From: JBOGXA01 sp050694175
GTDB taxonomy: Bacteria > Actinomycetota > CADDZG01 > WHSQ01
DNA length: 64,000 nucleotides
Reading direction: 5' to 3'
Assembly: GCA_050694175.1 (NCBI GenBank)
Contig: JBOGXA010000005.1
Coordinates: 62,001 to 126,000 of the forward strand
The notes beneath the pieces were generated by a model. The model was not told the origin of the DNA and did not search any database. It saw nothing but the letters and a program-made list of their open reading frames with translations. This document shows, piece by piece, positions 53,560-62,576 of this stretch (the stretch's first letter is position 1; each line of letters begins with the position of its first letter). The translations under genes were made by a program, and so were the position numbers.

Positions 53560-54090
53560 ATGACGGACGTAGGAGCGCCCCGAGCGCCCTTGACGCTGAG
53601 TAGGGGACGAGCCACAGACCTCTTTCGTCGGCATTGCGCCGACGCCGTTCGGCTCGCTTATCTTCTGACCGGGGACGGCCACCTGGCCGAGGATCTCACG
53701 CAGGACGCGTTCGTGCGGTCCTTCGGACGCTTCCAGGATCTCCGACGCCCAGAGGCGTTCGCGTCGTATCTGAGGCGCACGATCGTAAACCTGTCCTCGG
53801 ATCATTTCCGCAGGCTGCAGAGGGAACGGGCCCATTCCGAGCGCGAGCGCCGACGCGACGTGGAGGAGGACGTCGGATTGAGTCGGATTGACGTCCGGGA
53901 CGAGCTTTTTCGTGCCCTTCAGGCTCTGCCTCAAAGACAGCGGGCCGCGGTCGTCTTGCGCCATTGCGAGGGCCTGTCCGAGCAAGAGGTAGCCGACGTT
54001 CTGGGCACATCGGTCGGAGCCGTCAATTCCCTAGTGGTACGCGGCCTGACCACTCTGCGCGCGCAGATGAGAGGGGGAGACGGTGACTGA
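53560..54090 (+). CDS. ECF-type sigma factor
   Basis: About 176 residues. Region 2: ADAVRLAYLLTGDGHLAEDLTQDAFVRSFGRFQDLRRPEAFASYLRRTIVN. Region 4: LQALPQRQRAAVVLRHCEGLSEQEVADVLGTSVGAVNSLVVRGLTTLR. This form resembles the SigE-type/ECF41-adjacent groups of actinobacteria, without a fused C-terminal domain. The next gene overlaps by 8 bases, probably encoding its membrane partner. Confidence 0.85.
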   Translation: MTDVGAPRAPLTLSRGRATDLFRRHCADAVRLAYLLTGDGHLAEDLTQDAFVRSFGRFQDLRRPEAFASYLRRTIVNLSSDHFRRLQRERAHSERERRRDVEEDVGLSRIDVRDELFRALQALPQRQRAAVVLRHCEGLSEQEVADVLGTSVGAVNSLVVRGLTTLRAQMRGGDGD

Positions 54091-55054
54091 CATCGAGCGG
54101 GAACTGGCCGAGTTGGGTAACAGGATCTCAGAGTCGATCAGGCCCTCGCCCCACATGGCGGAGCGGGTCTTCCGGCGCGCCAGAATCAGAAGAGCCGCAA
54201 CTGCGGCGACGGGAGCGCTTCTCGTAGCGGTCTTTGGGCTCACTTCATTTGCGGCCGTGGAGACCTTCGCTGATCGGACGAGCCAGGAGCCGATCGGGCC
54301 CAACCCATCAGAGAGCCCGCTACCGACAGAGACCCCATCGCCTGGCGTCGGCCGGGACATCGGGCTCGGCTTTCCGGTCTGTGATGTCCGCCCGCTGGGC
54401 GGGATCGACTTCCTCGGCGACGGAACCGACGGGACCGCGTGGACGGCAACGACGGTCACGGACGCCGGCCGCTGCGACAAGAGGGAGAACTCATACCTGG
54501 TGGCCGTGGACGTCACCGGCGACGGTGCAGCGGACGCGTCGTGGGGTCCACTCAGATATTGCTTCTTCTGCGAGCCTTTCGGTGCGACGGACTTCGACGG
54601 CGATGGGGACGACGAGCTCGTCGTGCTCGCTGCGGGCGGAAGCACCCCTCAGTACTACGTCTTTGCAGCCGAGACGACGACCGACGGTTCGGTCGAATTG
54701 GGTCCCTTGACGGTGGCCTCGCCCGGCAACCGCGCGGGCAACCTTCCGGCCGGAAAGCCGCTTCGCATGTGGGCGGGGGGGGACGAGGGCTTCTCGGCGA
54801 CGGTCGCGTGTGACGGCTACCCCGAGGATCCCGTCCTCATCGTCGCGTGGTCCGACCATCCGGTCGAGGGGCCCGGCTCAGAGACGACGGAGGTCCACAT
54901 CACCCGGGTGGTCCTGCGGGACGGCGCGTTTCACGTCGTCGATACGCTGAACGCAGAGCAGCCCACTCCGTTTGGTCCCCGCAGTTGGGAATCGCTTCCA
55001 GACGTGTTCTCGCGCCGCGGCCGGGAGTGCGGCCTCCGCTTTAATCTCTTCTGA
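54083..55054 (+). CDS. Membrane-anchored FG-GAP-like protein, likely partner of the ECF sigma factor
   Basis: A 323-residue protein. A cytoplasmic stretch of about 40 residues is followed by one membrane helix (ATAATGALLVAVFGLTSFAAV, about 39-59), a Ser/Pro-rich linker, and an outer domain with FG-GAP/VCBS-like DFDGDGDDELVVLAAGG (about 175). Cys pairs (for example at CDVRP and CDK) suggest disulphides. It starts with GTG inside the sigma gene's end, so it may be an anti-sigma factor without a ZAS zinc motif. Not in a named family. Confidence 0.55.
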   Translation: MTDIERELAELGNRISESIRPSPHMAERVFRRARIRRAATAATGALLVAVFGLTSFAAVETFADRTSQEPIGPNPSESPLPTETPSPGVGRDIGLGFPVCDVRPLGGIDFLGDGTDGTAWTATTVTDAGRCDKRENSYLVAVDVTGDGAADASWGPLRYCFFCEPFGATDFDGDGDDELVVLAAGGSTPQYYVFAAETTTDGSVELGPLTVASPGNRAGNLPAGKPLRMWAGGDEGFSATVACDGYPEDPVLIVAWSDHPVEGPGSETTEVHITRVVLRDGAFHVVDTLNAEQPTPFGPRSWESLPDVFSRRGRECGLRFNLF

Positions 55055-55293
55055 CCGGTCCGCTGGTTAGTGGCGCTCGGCATTCGCTCCAGCCATCGTT
55101 TAGGGACTCGGCTTTGTGAGCGCCTCAAGGTTGCGCCCCACATTTGCTGGGTCCCGAAAACGCCTCAACCCCCTTCATCCGGAGTTCCGGGGCGTAGCGT
55201 GCACAGCACGACCGGAAGCCGCGCGTGGCTTGGCGCGATTCTCTCAATTGCACCGCGAAGGTGCGCGCACGGACTGGAAAGGAGAAGTACGAA

Positions 55294-55893
55294 ATGCGCG
55301 ACGAAAGCACGAAGCGGGGCATCCGCCTGCGACGGCACGTGCGCTCGAACCTGGTGGGCTATCTGGCCCTCGCGGTGTCGCTGTCGTTGGCTCCCGCCTA
55401 CGCCAGCCACCTCATCGTAAGAACGTCGGACATCAAGAACGGTGCCGTGACTACGCCCAAGCTCGCGAACCGCGCGGTGACGGCCAAGAAGCTGGCCCGG
55501 CAACCCGATTTCATCGGTGCCACCCTGGAGCCCGGATTCACTAATCTCGGCGGTGGCTATCGGCCCGCGGGTTTCATGAAGGACACGCTCGGCTTCGTGC
55601 ACCTCAGGGGGGTAATGGACTGCCCTGCCGGCGAAAACACAGCGTTTGTTCTTCCCTCGAAGCTGCGGCCAGCCGAGATCGAGGCCGGGCCGATGGGCAT
55701 CGGTGGGCAGGCAGGAGGCAACCTGCAAGTGCTTCCGGACGGGCAGGTTCGGCCGTTCCTCCCCTCGGGGGCCGGTGCCTGCGTGATTCCGGGTTCACAT
55801 TTAAGGCAGACCCCGCGCCCGCGCCCGCACCTGGGCGAACATCCGCGCCGAGTAGCTCATCCTCGATTAACGCACGGTAGGCCGGAGGGCTAA
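55294..55893 (+). CDS. Secreted collagen-tail-like repeat protein, possibly frameshifted at the end
   Basis: Starts at ATG 55294 with AAAGGAG upstream. An N-terminal basic region and hydrophobic VGYLALAVSLSLAPAYA form the signal. Then SDIKNGAVTTPKLANRAVTAKKLA shows the D-I-K-N-G-S/A-V repeat common in secreted actinobacterial proteins. The middle (LGFVHLRGVMDCPAG) is a folded domain. The last ~35 residues are Pro/Arg/His-rich and unlike the family; the neighbouring frame near 55785 encodes GFTFKAD then a Ser-rich end, so a frameshift is possible. Confidence 0.5.
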   Translation: MRDESTKRGIRLRRHVRSNLVGYLALAVSLSLAPAYASHLIVRTSDIKNGAVTTPKLANRAVTAKKLARQPDFIGATLEPGFTNLGGGYRPAGFMKDTLGFVHLRGVMDCPAGENTAFVLPSKLRPAEIEAGPMGIGGQAGGNLQVLPDGQVRPFLPSGAGACVIPGSHLRQTPRPRPHLGEHPRRVAHPRLTHGRPEG

Positions 55894-55947
55894 TCGGATT
55901 TGCTGCTCGCAATTCCACCGCTCCACTCTTGCGGAAGAGGGCTCAGC

Positions 55948-56001
55948 GGGAGCAAGAAGCGCCTTGGCCCCAACAGCAGGCCATGAGGCGCTCTTGCTCC
56001 C
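55948..56001 (+). terminator. Long hairpin after the collagen-tail-like gene
   Basis: GGGAGCAAGAAGCGCCT (55948-55964) pairs with AGGCGCTCTTGCTCCC (55986-56001), one bulge, 21-base loop; TTT follows. It fits a terminator of the plus-strand gene or a remnant of a repeat. Confidence 0.45.
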
Positions 56002-56232
56002 TTTGGGGGCTCCAAGGAGGTTCGCGCCAAGCGCGAGCCAGGACGAGATCGCGCCACCTACCGAGCCCTCCGCTGGTGCTCCAAGTGTGAGGTCGGTGGG
56101 CCTAAGTAGATGTTATTCAAACTCGCTGCGAGTGAAGCTTCGAGACCTAGAAGCTGGTCTCGGGGGCAAGTCGTAGGCCTCGGTCGAGTTCCATCCTCTT
56201 CCGGTCTCCGGTTATTGACGTCCCTCGCCCGG

Positions 56233-56430
56233 TCATTTGCTCGGAGCCGGGATCGCGCCGAGTTGCTGCATTAGCCCCAAAGCGTCGTAAGCGGCCCATG
56301 CCTCGGCGATCTGCCCGTTCTGAATGCGCCCAATGCCGATTCCCGGTCGCGGTGACCTCCTTGCCGGTCCGTGGAATGCCCTGAAACTCGCCCTCGTGCG
56401 CTCCCGACCAGGGATGTCGGAAACAATCGG
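56233..56430 (-). pseudogene. Remnant of a SnoaL-like ester cyclase gene
   Basis: The minus strand encodes WSGAHEGEFQGIPRTGKEVT and, in another frame, IGIGRIQNGQIAEAWAAYDALGLMQQLGAIP up to a TGA at 56235-56233. These are the last two motifs of SnoaL-like ester cyclases. A one-base shift lies near ACCGGGAATCGG, and the N-terminal half is not found upstream. So this is a truncated, frameshifted relic. The rest of 55894-56571 shows no intact gene. Confidence 0.65.
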
Positions 56431-56571
56431 GGGTCCGTCACTCTCGTAAGCCTTTCACAGGCGTCCCTGCGACAAGATCACGCGCTTACGTATTTCTACT
56501 TATAAGGGCGCGAAATCCCTAACACCATCGGTCTGGACTGCCGACATTCATCGTGACTGACTACGCCGAAC

Positions 56572-58965
56572 ATGGCCCGGCCCGCGATGCGCGGGGCGGG
56601 CTCGAGGGAGCCAGCGTCCATGGAAACAGCGACTGATCCCGAACGGGGACGTGCGACAGGGCTCCGGCCATCTCGTCCTTTGAAGGCGCGCGTACGGGAG
56701 AATGCTCCTAAGTGGGTCGCCGTCCTTGTGGCTCTCAACGTCGCCGTCGGGATGGCTTACAGCGTGGCCGTCCTGCGTCGAGACGGTGACAAGCACCGTG
56801 ATATCAGCGCGGCAATAGTGCGGATCGAGGAGCGCCTCGACCTGCAACTGTCACTTTTCGTGGCGAACCGCTTGGCCTCATCCGACGCTCTTGCCGACGG
56901 TCTCCGGTCCCTATCCGTGGCGATCCTTGAGGACCTCGATCGGCTCAACGGCCTCGGTTCCTCACTCGAAAAGGACGCCGAAGTCAACCGTGGGGTGACC
57001 CGGCACCTGCACCTGGTGGCGACCGAGAGCGAGTTGCGAGAAGCTGGGGACGCGGCCGACGTGGCCGCAAGTCTCAAGTCGTTAAGCGCACTGCTCTCCT
57101 CCGCCCGGACCGCCCACGGCAAGAAGGCGCACGACGCATTCAGAACCGCAGACGTCGAGTCCATTCTGATGATGGTCCTGGCCGCCCTTATGGCGGTTCT
57201 GCTTCATAAGAAGTTCACCTCGGCGCGTCGAAGTGCAGACGAGCGCGCGGCACGAGAAAGGACTAAGAGCGAGGCGCGTTTTCGGTCACTGGTCCAGAAC
57301 GCCAACGACGTGATCCTCATCTGCGATCTGGAAACGACCATCAAGTACCAGACGCCCTCAACCGAGACGGTGCTCGGCTTCGGAGACGGAGAGCTAGTGG
57401 GCGCGCTACTCACGGAGTCGGCTCACCCCAACGATGCGCGCCGGTTGTTTGCCTTCTGCCAGGAAATCGGTGCGCAGCCGGGAGGGACGCGAACCATCGA
57501 ATGGCGAATGAAGCACCGAGACGGTTTCTGGATGCACGTTGAGTCGTCGGCAAACAATCTCACCGACGATCCTAATGTCGATGGCCTCGTCCTCACTCTG
57601 CGCGATATCTCGGCTCAGAAATCTCTAGAGCAGCAGCTCAAGCATCAAGCCTTCCATGACTCGTTGACGAACCTCGCCAACCGCGCCCTGTTCAGCGATC
57701 GCGTGGGGCATGCATTGATGCGCGGCGATCGGTCAGATTCGGAGACTGCGGTTCTGTTCGTGGATATCGACGACTTCAAGACCGTCAACGACAGCCTCGG
57801 GCACGCGGCGGGAGACGATCTCCTCATTGAGTTCGCCGGACGCTTGCAGAGGGCGGTCAGGCCGTCCGACACTGTGGCGCGCCTCGGCGGCGACGAGTTC
57901 GCGATCCTGCTCGAAGACGTCTCCGATACGACCGATCCACAGACAATCGCCGACAGAGTTCTAAGAGATTTGGCGAAGCCCGTTTACCTGCGCGACAGGG
58001 AACTGTTCGTCCGGGCGAGCATCGGGATCGCAACCTCCAGTCGTGCCGAAGAAGGGGCCGAGGAACTGCTGCGTAACGCCGACGTGGCCATGTACATGGC
58101 GAAGGGGGCAGGCAAAGGGACTTATGCGGTCTTCCAGCCCAACATGCATGTGGCCGTGCTCGATCGTCTCGAACTAAAGGCCGCTCTGGAGCGCGGAGTC
58201 GAGAAGGAAGAATTTCAGCTTCACTATCAGCCGATTGTGGACCTTGGCACCGGAGAGGTCTGCGGAGTGGAGGCACTCGTTCGGTGGCAACGTGACGATG
58301 CACTCATACCTCCCTCGGAGTTCATTCCGCTTGCGGAGGAGACGGGGGCAATCCATAAGCTCGGTGCGTGGGTGGCAAGGGAAGCCTGTTGGCAAGCGAA
58401 GAAGTGGCAGGACCGGTACCCGGCCGATCCACCTCTCGGCATCAACGTGAATATCTCGGTGCGCCAGGTGCTCCAACCGAGTCTGGTCGAAGTCGTCAGA
58501 GGTGCTCTATCGGACTCAGGCCTGGACCCCGAGACGCTTACCCTCGAGATCACCGAGAACGACCTCCTGTTGGAGACCGAGGAGATAGTCGGTCGGCTCA
58601 GGGGTTTGAAAGAGCTGGGGGTGCGGTTGGCGATCGACGACTTCGGAACCGGCTATTCGTCCCTTAGCTACCTCGGAAGGTTCCCGGTGGACGTCTTGAA
58701 GATCGACAGATCCTTCATGTCCCGGCTTGCCAGCGAGAAGGACCCGGCCCTCACCCAGGCTGTTGTCGAACTCGGGCATACGCTGAGTCTCGAAGTCGTC
58801 GCGGAGGGTATCGAGGATCTCAGTCAGCTCACCGCACTGCGAGCGCTGAAGTGTGGCCGCGGCCAGGGCTTCTACTTCGCCCGCCCGCTCGAGGTGGCGG
58901 GTGTCGAAGAGCTGATGGACCGGGGTCTACTGAGATCCGCTGCCAAGACCGTCGGCGACGCCTAG
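56572..58965 (+). CDS. Cyclic di-GMP enzyme: membrane PAS-GGDEF-EAL protein
   Basis: A 797-residue protein. Two membrane helices (about 47-67 and 201-217) flank a ~130-residue outer sensor segment; then a PAS domain (about 237-350, SLVQNANDVILICDLE), GGDEF at 439-443 intact, and EAL with Glu567 intact; DDFGTGYSSLSYL and GRGQGFYFARPLEV follow. Both synthesis and breakdown of c-di-GMP are thus possible. It stands alone; the start could be a later Met near 56620. Confidence 0.9.
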   Translation: MARPAMRGAGSREPASMETATDPERGRATGLRPSRPLKARVRENAPKWVAVLVALNVAVGMAYSVAVLRRDGDKHRDISAAIVRIEERLDLQLSLFVANRLASSDALADGLRSLSVAILEDLDRLNGLGSSLEKDAEVNRGVTRHLHLVATESELREAGDAADVAASLKSLSALLSSARTAHGKKAHDAFRTADVESILMMVLAALMAVLLHKKFTSARRSADERAARERTKSEARFRSLVQNANDVILICDLETTIKYQTPSTETVLGFGDGELVGALLTESAHPNDARRLFAFCQEIGAQPGGTRTIEWRMKHRDGFWMHVESSANNLTDDPNVDGLVLTLRDISAQKSLEQQLKHQAFHDSLTNLANRALFSDRVGHALMRGDRSDSETAVLFVDIDDFKTVNDSLGHAAGDDLLIEFAGRLQRAVRPSDTVARLGGDEFAILLEDVSDTTDPQTIADRVLRDLAKPVYLRDRELFVRASIGIATSSRAEEGAEELLRNADVAMYMAKGAGKGTYAVFQPNMHVAVLDRLELKAALERGVEKEEFQLHYQPIVDLGTGEVCGVEALVRWQRDDALIPPSEFIPLAEETGAIHKLGAWVAREACWQAKKWQDRYPADPPLGINVNISVRQVLQPSLVEVVRGALSDSGLDPETLTLEITENDLLLETEEIVGRLRGLKELGVRLAIDDFGTGYSSLSYLGRFPVDVLKIDRSFMSRLASEKDPALTQAVVELGHTLSLEVVAEGIEDLSQLTALRALKCGRGQGFYFARPLEVAGVEELMDRGLLRSAAKTVGDA

Positions 58966-59369
58966 CCCGTCACCGGGGCCTCCGCCGTCTCCGCTCCGGC
59001 AGTTCCGAAGTACAAAGACAGCGCGGCGGTGACGAGGTGCAAAAAGTTGTCCGGGGATCCGAAGCTCTCGATGGCAAGGAATCGGAGCACGCCGAACGCG
59101 CCCAGGATCGTGACCAGTCCGAGGGTTCCTCCGATCAGCAGGTTCGCCTGACGGGCTCGATCATGGCGACCGGCCGATGTCACCCACAATGCCCCAAGGG
59201 CGAGGTGGACGAGATTGTGAAGCGGGTTGACCGGGAAGATCACCAGCTCGTCGTTGTAGGTCTTGCCCGCGAAGTCGTCGAAGCCCGTCACCGGGAACCC
59301 CAGAACACCGATCAGTAAATAGACGATGCCGAAAATCAGGGCGAAGTGCTGTGCGCTCGACCGTCTCAT
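58962..59369 (-). CDS. DUF4383 family membrane protein
   Basis: About 135 residues with four hydrophobic segments. SSAQHFALIFGIVYLLIGVLGF and NPLHNLVHLALGALWVTSA are typical of DUF4383. ATG at 59369 preferred. Convergent with the GGDEF/EAL gene, overlapping by four bases. Function unknown. Confidence 0.8.
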   Translation of the reverse strand: MRRSSAQHFALIFGIVYLLIGVLGFPVTGFDDFAGKTYNDELVIFPVNPLHNLVHLALGALWVTSAGRHDRARQANLLIGGTLGLVTILGAFGVLRFLAIESFGSPDNFLHLVTAALSLYFGTAGAETAEAPVTG

Positions 59370-59487
59370 GTTGACCTCCCGTGCGTTGCTTGGTTCACAC
59401 AATACGAAAGCACACAGTCCGCGGGTTACGTGGATATCTGGGCAAGTAGTGAGGCTACCGCCTCGAGCGTCGACCGCGGGCGAATCC

Positions 59488-60210
59488 TCAATCGTGCACG
59501 GGTCTCGATGTCCGGGGGCCGAGGCCGTTTCGACGGATCACGTCGCTGTACCAGTAGGCACTCGATTGGCGTGCATTCTAGTGTCTCATAATCAACTCTC
59601 ACTTTCCCAAATCGTTTCGAATAGCCCTCGGCCCACTCGAAGTTGTCGAGCAAGGACCACACGAAGTATCCGCGCAGGTCGACTCCGCGCAACCTCGCGG
59701 CGTGAGCGGCGCCAAGGTGTTGCTCCAGGTAGTCGAGGCGGTCGTGGTCGAGAACGCTTCCATCGGCTCGCGCCGCGTCGTCGAAGGCGGCCCTTTTTCC
59801 GTGATGAACAGCGGAATTGGCGGATAATTCTTCCCGTAGACGAAGAAGAGTGTCTGTGAGTCAGTCCGCGTCAATAGCCCATCCCATTCCCGTAGTTGAC
59901 GATACGGGGGCAAGAAACGCCACGTCGGTGGCTCCGGGTCACGGAGACGAGCTGCCCGTCCCACCCTCCTGAGCTTTCACCAGATGCGCCGTGTAGTAGT
60001 TGACCCCGAGCCAGTCAATGCCTGCTCGAATGACCTCCTCGTCACCGTGCTGGAGGAACCGGAGGTCTGAAACCGTTGCTAGATGCTGCCGAACATCATC
60101 GGGATAACGACCGAGCAAGACGGGATCGAGGAAGAGTCGGTTCTGGGGCCCGTCGATCAGTTGAGCAGCGCGCATATCCGCTTCCTCCTCGGCGGGCCAG
60201 GCATTCCTAC
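59488..60210 (-). pseudogene. Decayed GH1 beta-glucosidase gene
   Basis: Segments of a family 1 glycosidase occur in changing frames on the minus strand: DGPQNRLFLDPVLLGRYPDDV and IDWLGVNYYTAHL, then PPIPLFITE, then after an A-run at about 59790 FDDAARADG, and RGVDLRGYFVWSLLDNFEWAEGYSKRFG. A further shift leads to YWYSDVIRRNGL and a stop at 59490-59488. At least three frameshifts and loss of the N-terminal half make it non-functional. The ITE(N)G nucleophile region is frameshifted. Confidence 0.8.
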
Positions 60211-60395
60211 ACGAAGCACTTTCCGTGGCATCTGAGGGCGTTCGACAGCGACCTTTGGGTATTCCCCGCGCCAAAGGTGGATTCCTCCGGTACGACAACT
60301 TCCGCTGCCGAGCATGGGTTCTTGCGGTAAAGGCTGCCGGTCTCATCCGCTGACATTCCATCAACTGAGGCACACGGCAGCCGGGTTCATTATCA

Positions 60396-60590
60396 ATGAC
60401 GGGGACGGATGAGTCATGGGACAAACGCACAACCTTCGACACCTACGGGCATCTTTTCCCCGATCGCGAAGAGATCTCGTCGCAGCTCTCAACCGCCGCC
60501 ATCGGGCAGCTCTGCGTCGTTTACCGGACTCAAATCGGACTCGCGGGGTTGACTGGGTTTGTCGACCTCAGGGACAGAATAGGCATCTGA
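60396..60590 (+). pseudogene. Integrase C-terminal fragment beside tRNA-Ile
   Basis: A 64-residue open frame contains TTFDTYGHLFPDREEISSQL, the C-terminal Tyr-box of tyrosine recombinases (nucleophile Tyr in DTYGH). The rest of the integrase is missing upstream, so it is a stub. It lies 18 bases before tRNA-Ile (on the other strand), the usual place of integrase genes. Region 60211-60395 holds nothing else visible. Confidence 0.6.
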
Positions 60591-60607
60591 GCAGGACTTC
60601 TAGGTTG

Positions 60608-60682
<75 letters not shown>

Positions 60683-60790
60683 TTTCGGAAGAGGAATCCT
60701 ACCTGGGGTGATGCTCGCGCCTCGTCTCGCCTCGAGGGTGTGTTTCGCCGCGTACGTGGCGGTCAAAACACACTTCGAATTCGCTGCGCG

Positions 60791-61153
60791 TCAAGCGTTC
60801 AGGCCAAGTCCCATCACGATGTCGTCTTTGGAGCGGGAGCCGACGACCTGGGACTTGATGTCGCCGTCGGCGAACAAGGCGATTGTTGGGATGCTCATGA
60901 CACCGTAGCGGGCCGCCACTGAGGGGGCCTCGTCGATGTTCAGCTTGACGATCTTGATCTTCTCTTTGTACTCGGCTGAGATCTTTTCGAGCTCGGGCAC
61001 CACGGTGCGACATGGTCCGCACCACTCGGCCCAGAAATCGACCACCACGGGTACGTCGGAGGCCAGGACGGTCTCGTTGAAGTCGTGCTCTCCGACCTCT
61101 TGGAAGTCAGTCACTGGATTGGTTTTCCTTTCGGATGATTCCGTCTCTTTCAT
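60791..61153 (-). CDS. trxA: Thioredoxin
   Basis: 120-residue thioredoxin. VVDFWAEWCGPCRTVVPELEKIS holds the WCGPC active site, with SIPTIALFADG the cis-Pro loop. An extra ~13-residue N-terminal stretch precedes the fold, so the start may be GTG near residue 14. In other actinobacteria trxC sits next to trxB; here it is 29 kb away. Confidence 0.93.
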   Translation of the reverse strand: MKETESSERKTNPVTDFQEVGEHDFNETVLASDVPVVVDFWAEWCGPCRTVVPELEKISAEYKEKIKIVKLNIDEAPSVAARYGVMSIPTIALFADGDIKSQVVGSRSKDDIVMGLGLNA

Positions 61154-61402
61154 CCAAGAACGACGGCCACCAGCCTATATTCCCCGCCCGTTTCGTGCCG
61201 GTTTGGGGGTGGGTACCTTGGACACGGACACCAACCGAAACGACGGGCGATACAACATCAAACGGCTCGCGCCGCCATCCGTCTACGTCGGCGGTCGCGC
61301 TCGTCAGGAACCGATACGCCAATTCTTCGGTAATTGAGCACCTTTTCCTGAGGTGGTGGGGTCGACGTTCTCCCAGCTAGAATTGTTGCGTCACGGGGCG
61401 GT
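61154..61402. other. Intergenic stretch without recognisable gene
   Basis: The 249 bases between thioredoxin and the tRNA-Ala fragment carry open frames on both strands but none with family similarity. CAGCTAGA(A/C)T at 61374 recurs upstream of the intact tRNA-Ala (62557 region), suggesting copied promoter sequence. Confidence 0.3.
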
Positions 61403-61448
61403 GGGCGGTAGCTCAGTTGGTAGAGCACCTGCTTTTTGCTTTGCAAGA
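61403..61448 (+). pseudogene. 5' half of tRNA-Ala (duplicated fragment)
   Basis: 33 bases (61403-61435) are identical to positions 62578-62610 of the intact tRNA-Ala gene: acceptor 5' side, D-arm and the start of the anticodon stem. After that TTGCTTTGCAAGAAG re-iterates part of the anticodon loop and the rest is lost. Cannot fold as tRNA. Confidence 0.8.
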
Positions 61449-61555
61449 AGAACCCGTAAAGCGCTGTCCTCAGGGGCCTTGCGAGGCGGAATTGTCTGAG
61501 CGAAAACTGCCCGATTAGGCGCTCTAAATCAGCAGGGCCCGTCCGGACATCAGAC

Positions 61556-62350
61556 CTACTTTGGGGCTCGGTAGACGAGGCCTAGGCCGCCGCGCGAGAA
61601 GACCTTCAGTTGGTCACCGTCGATGTCCACGGTGAAGCCGTCGCCCAAAACCCCGACGACGTGGCCGTCCTGTTCCCGCAGCTCCTCGGAGCATTCGCCA
61701 TCAGCCCCGAATGTCGTGAAAGCGATCTCGTCGCCCCGCTCTATCCACTCGCCGTGGAGCTCGCGACACCCGGTCGAACCCGTCAGCGTCCCGTCACTCT
61801 GCAGCACAAGGTGAGCTGGAGCCGCGGACGAAGCGACCGAGTCCTTCGAAGACCCATAGATCAGTGACTCGAGTTCCCAGCGAATGTCGATGAGCTCCGC
61901 TGTGGGGATGGGCGGCATCAGCTCGAAGTGCAGCTCCGTCTCTGTGCCTCTGAGTATGAGCGTGTCGCCTTCCCGAGTGATTGCGTCGGCAGCGCGCAAC
62001 CCAGCCAGGTACGAGCTCTCGGACTCCATAACGTCAGGCCGACACGCCATCTCCGTCATGCTTCCTCCTCGCGTGGCAAAGGAACCGCCGCGGATCACGA
62101 CGTCGCTGCCGTACCAGTTACATGCGGCAGTTCCGCTCGCGTTCTCGTCGCGAAGGTCCAGGGTGATTCGGAAGCCGTCGATCACCGGCACGTTCCCCTC
62201 GGGTCCGCGACCATCGACGAGCTGCCACGTGCCTCGATTGGACGTGGGCGGAGACCCCGACTCGTTTGGCCTGGACGCCCGTTCAGCGCACGCGCCGAGC
62301 ATGCTCAACGAGGCCGAGGCGACTACCAGTCGTCCGATGAGGTTCCTCAT
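61556..62350 (-). CDS. META-domain lipoprotein (HslJ-like, tandem)
   Basis: A 264-residue lipoprotein: signal with lipobox LGAC at Cys21. Two META/HslJ-like halves follow: GTWQLVDGRGPEGNVPVIDGFRITL...GTAACNWYG, and IRWELESLIYG...GTLTGSTGCRELHGEW. Each has the W-x-L start and the G-C-N/R Cys. Such proteins are of unclear function, some linked to antibiotic or heat stress tolerance. It lies between the tRNA-Ala fragment and the intact tRNA-Ala gene. Confidence 0.78.
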   Translation of the reverse strand: MRNLIGRLVVASASLSMLGACAERASRPNESGSPPTSNRGTWQLVDGRGPEGNVPVIDGFRITLDLRDENASGTAACNWYGSDVVIRGGSFATRGGSMTEMACRPDVMESESSYLAGLRAADAITREGDTLILRGTETELHFELMPPIPTAELIDIRWELESLIYGSSKDSVASSAAPAHLVLQSDGTLTGSTGCRELHGEWIERGDEIAFTTFGADGECSEELREQDGHVVGVLGDGFTVDIDGDQLKVFSRGGLGLVYRAPK

Positions 62351-62454
62351 GCCCCTATGACGCTAAACCCGTAACACATGTTCCTTCCTGTAGTCCGCCA
62401 CATCTGCGGCCGGGAGGCTTTTGCTGGCAGCTGTGTCGAGGGGGACCTTCAGAA

Positions 62455-62525
62455 CAGCACCTGCTGGGCGCTCATGGAAAAGCAGGTGCTGGTTTCAGGG
62501 GTCGAACCCGAGTTCGAGCACCTGC
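62455..62525. repeat. Scrambled tRNA-Ala anticodon-arm fragments
   Basis: CAGCACCTGCT (62455-62465) pairs with AGCAGGTGCTG (62481-62491) and a third copy, GAGCACCTGC, lies at 62516-62525. All equal the D-stem end and anticodon 5' strand of tRNA-Ala (GAGCACCTGC). A T-loop-like GGGTCGAACCC lies between. Looks like remains of repeated insertion/excision at this tRNA. Confidence 0.5.
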
Positions 62526-62576
62526 CTTGCAGGGCCGAGTAGAGAGACATTTCCGCAGCTAGACTGGCGTTTCCAT

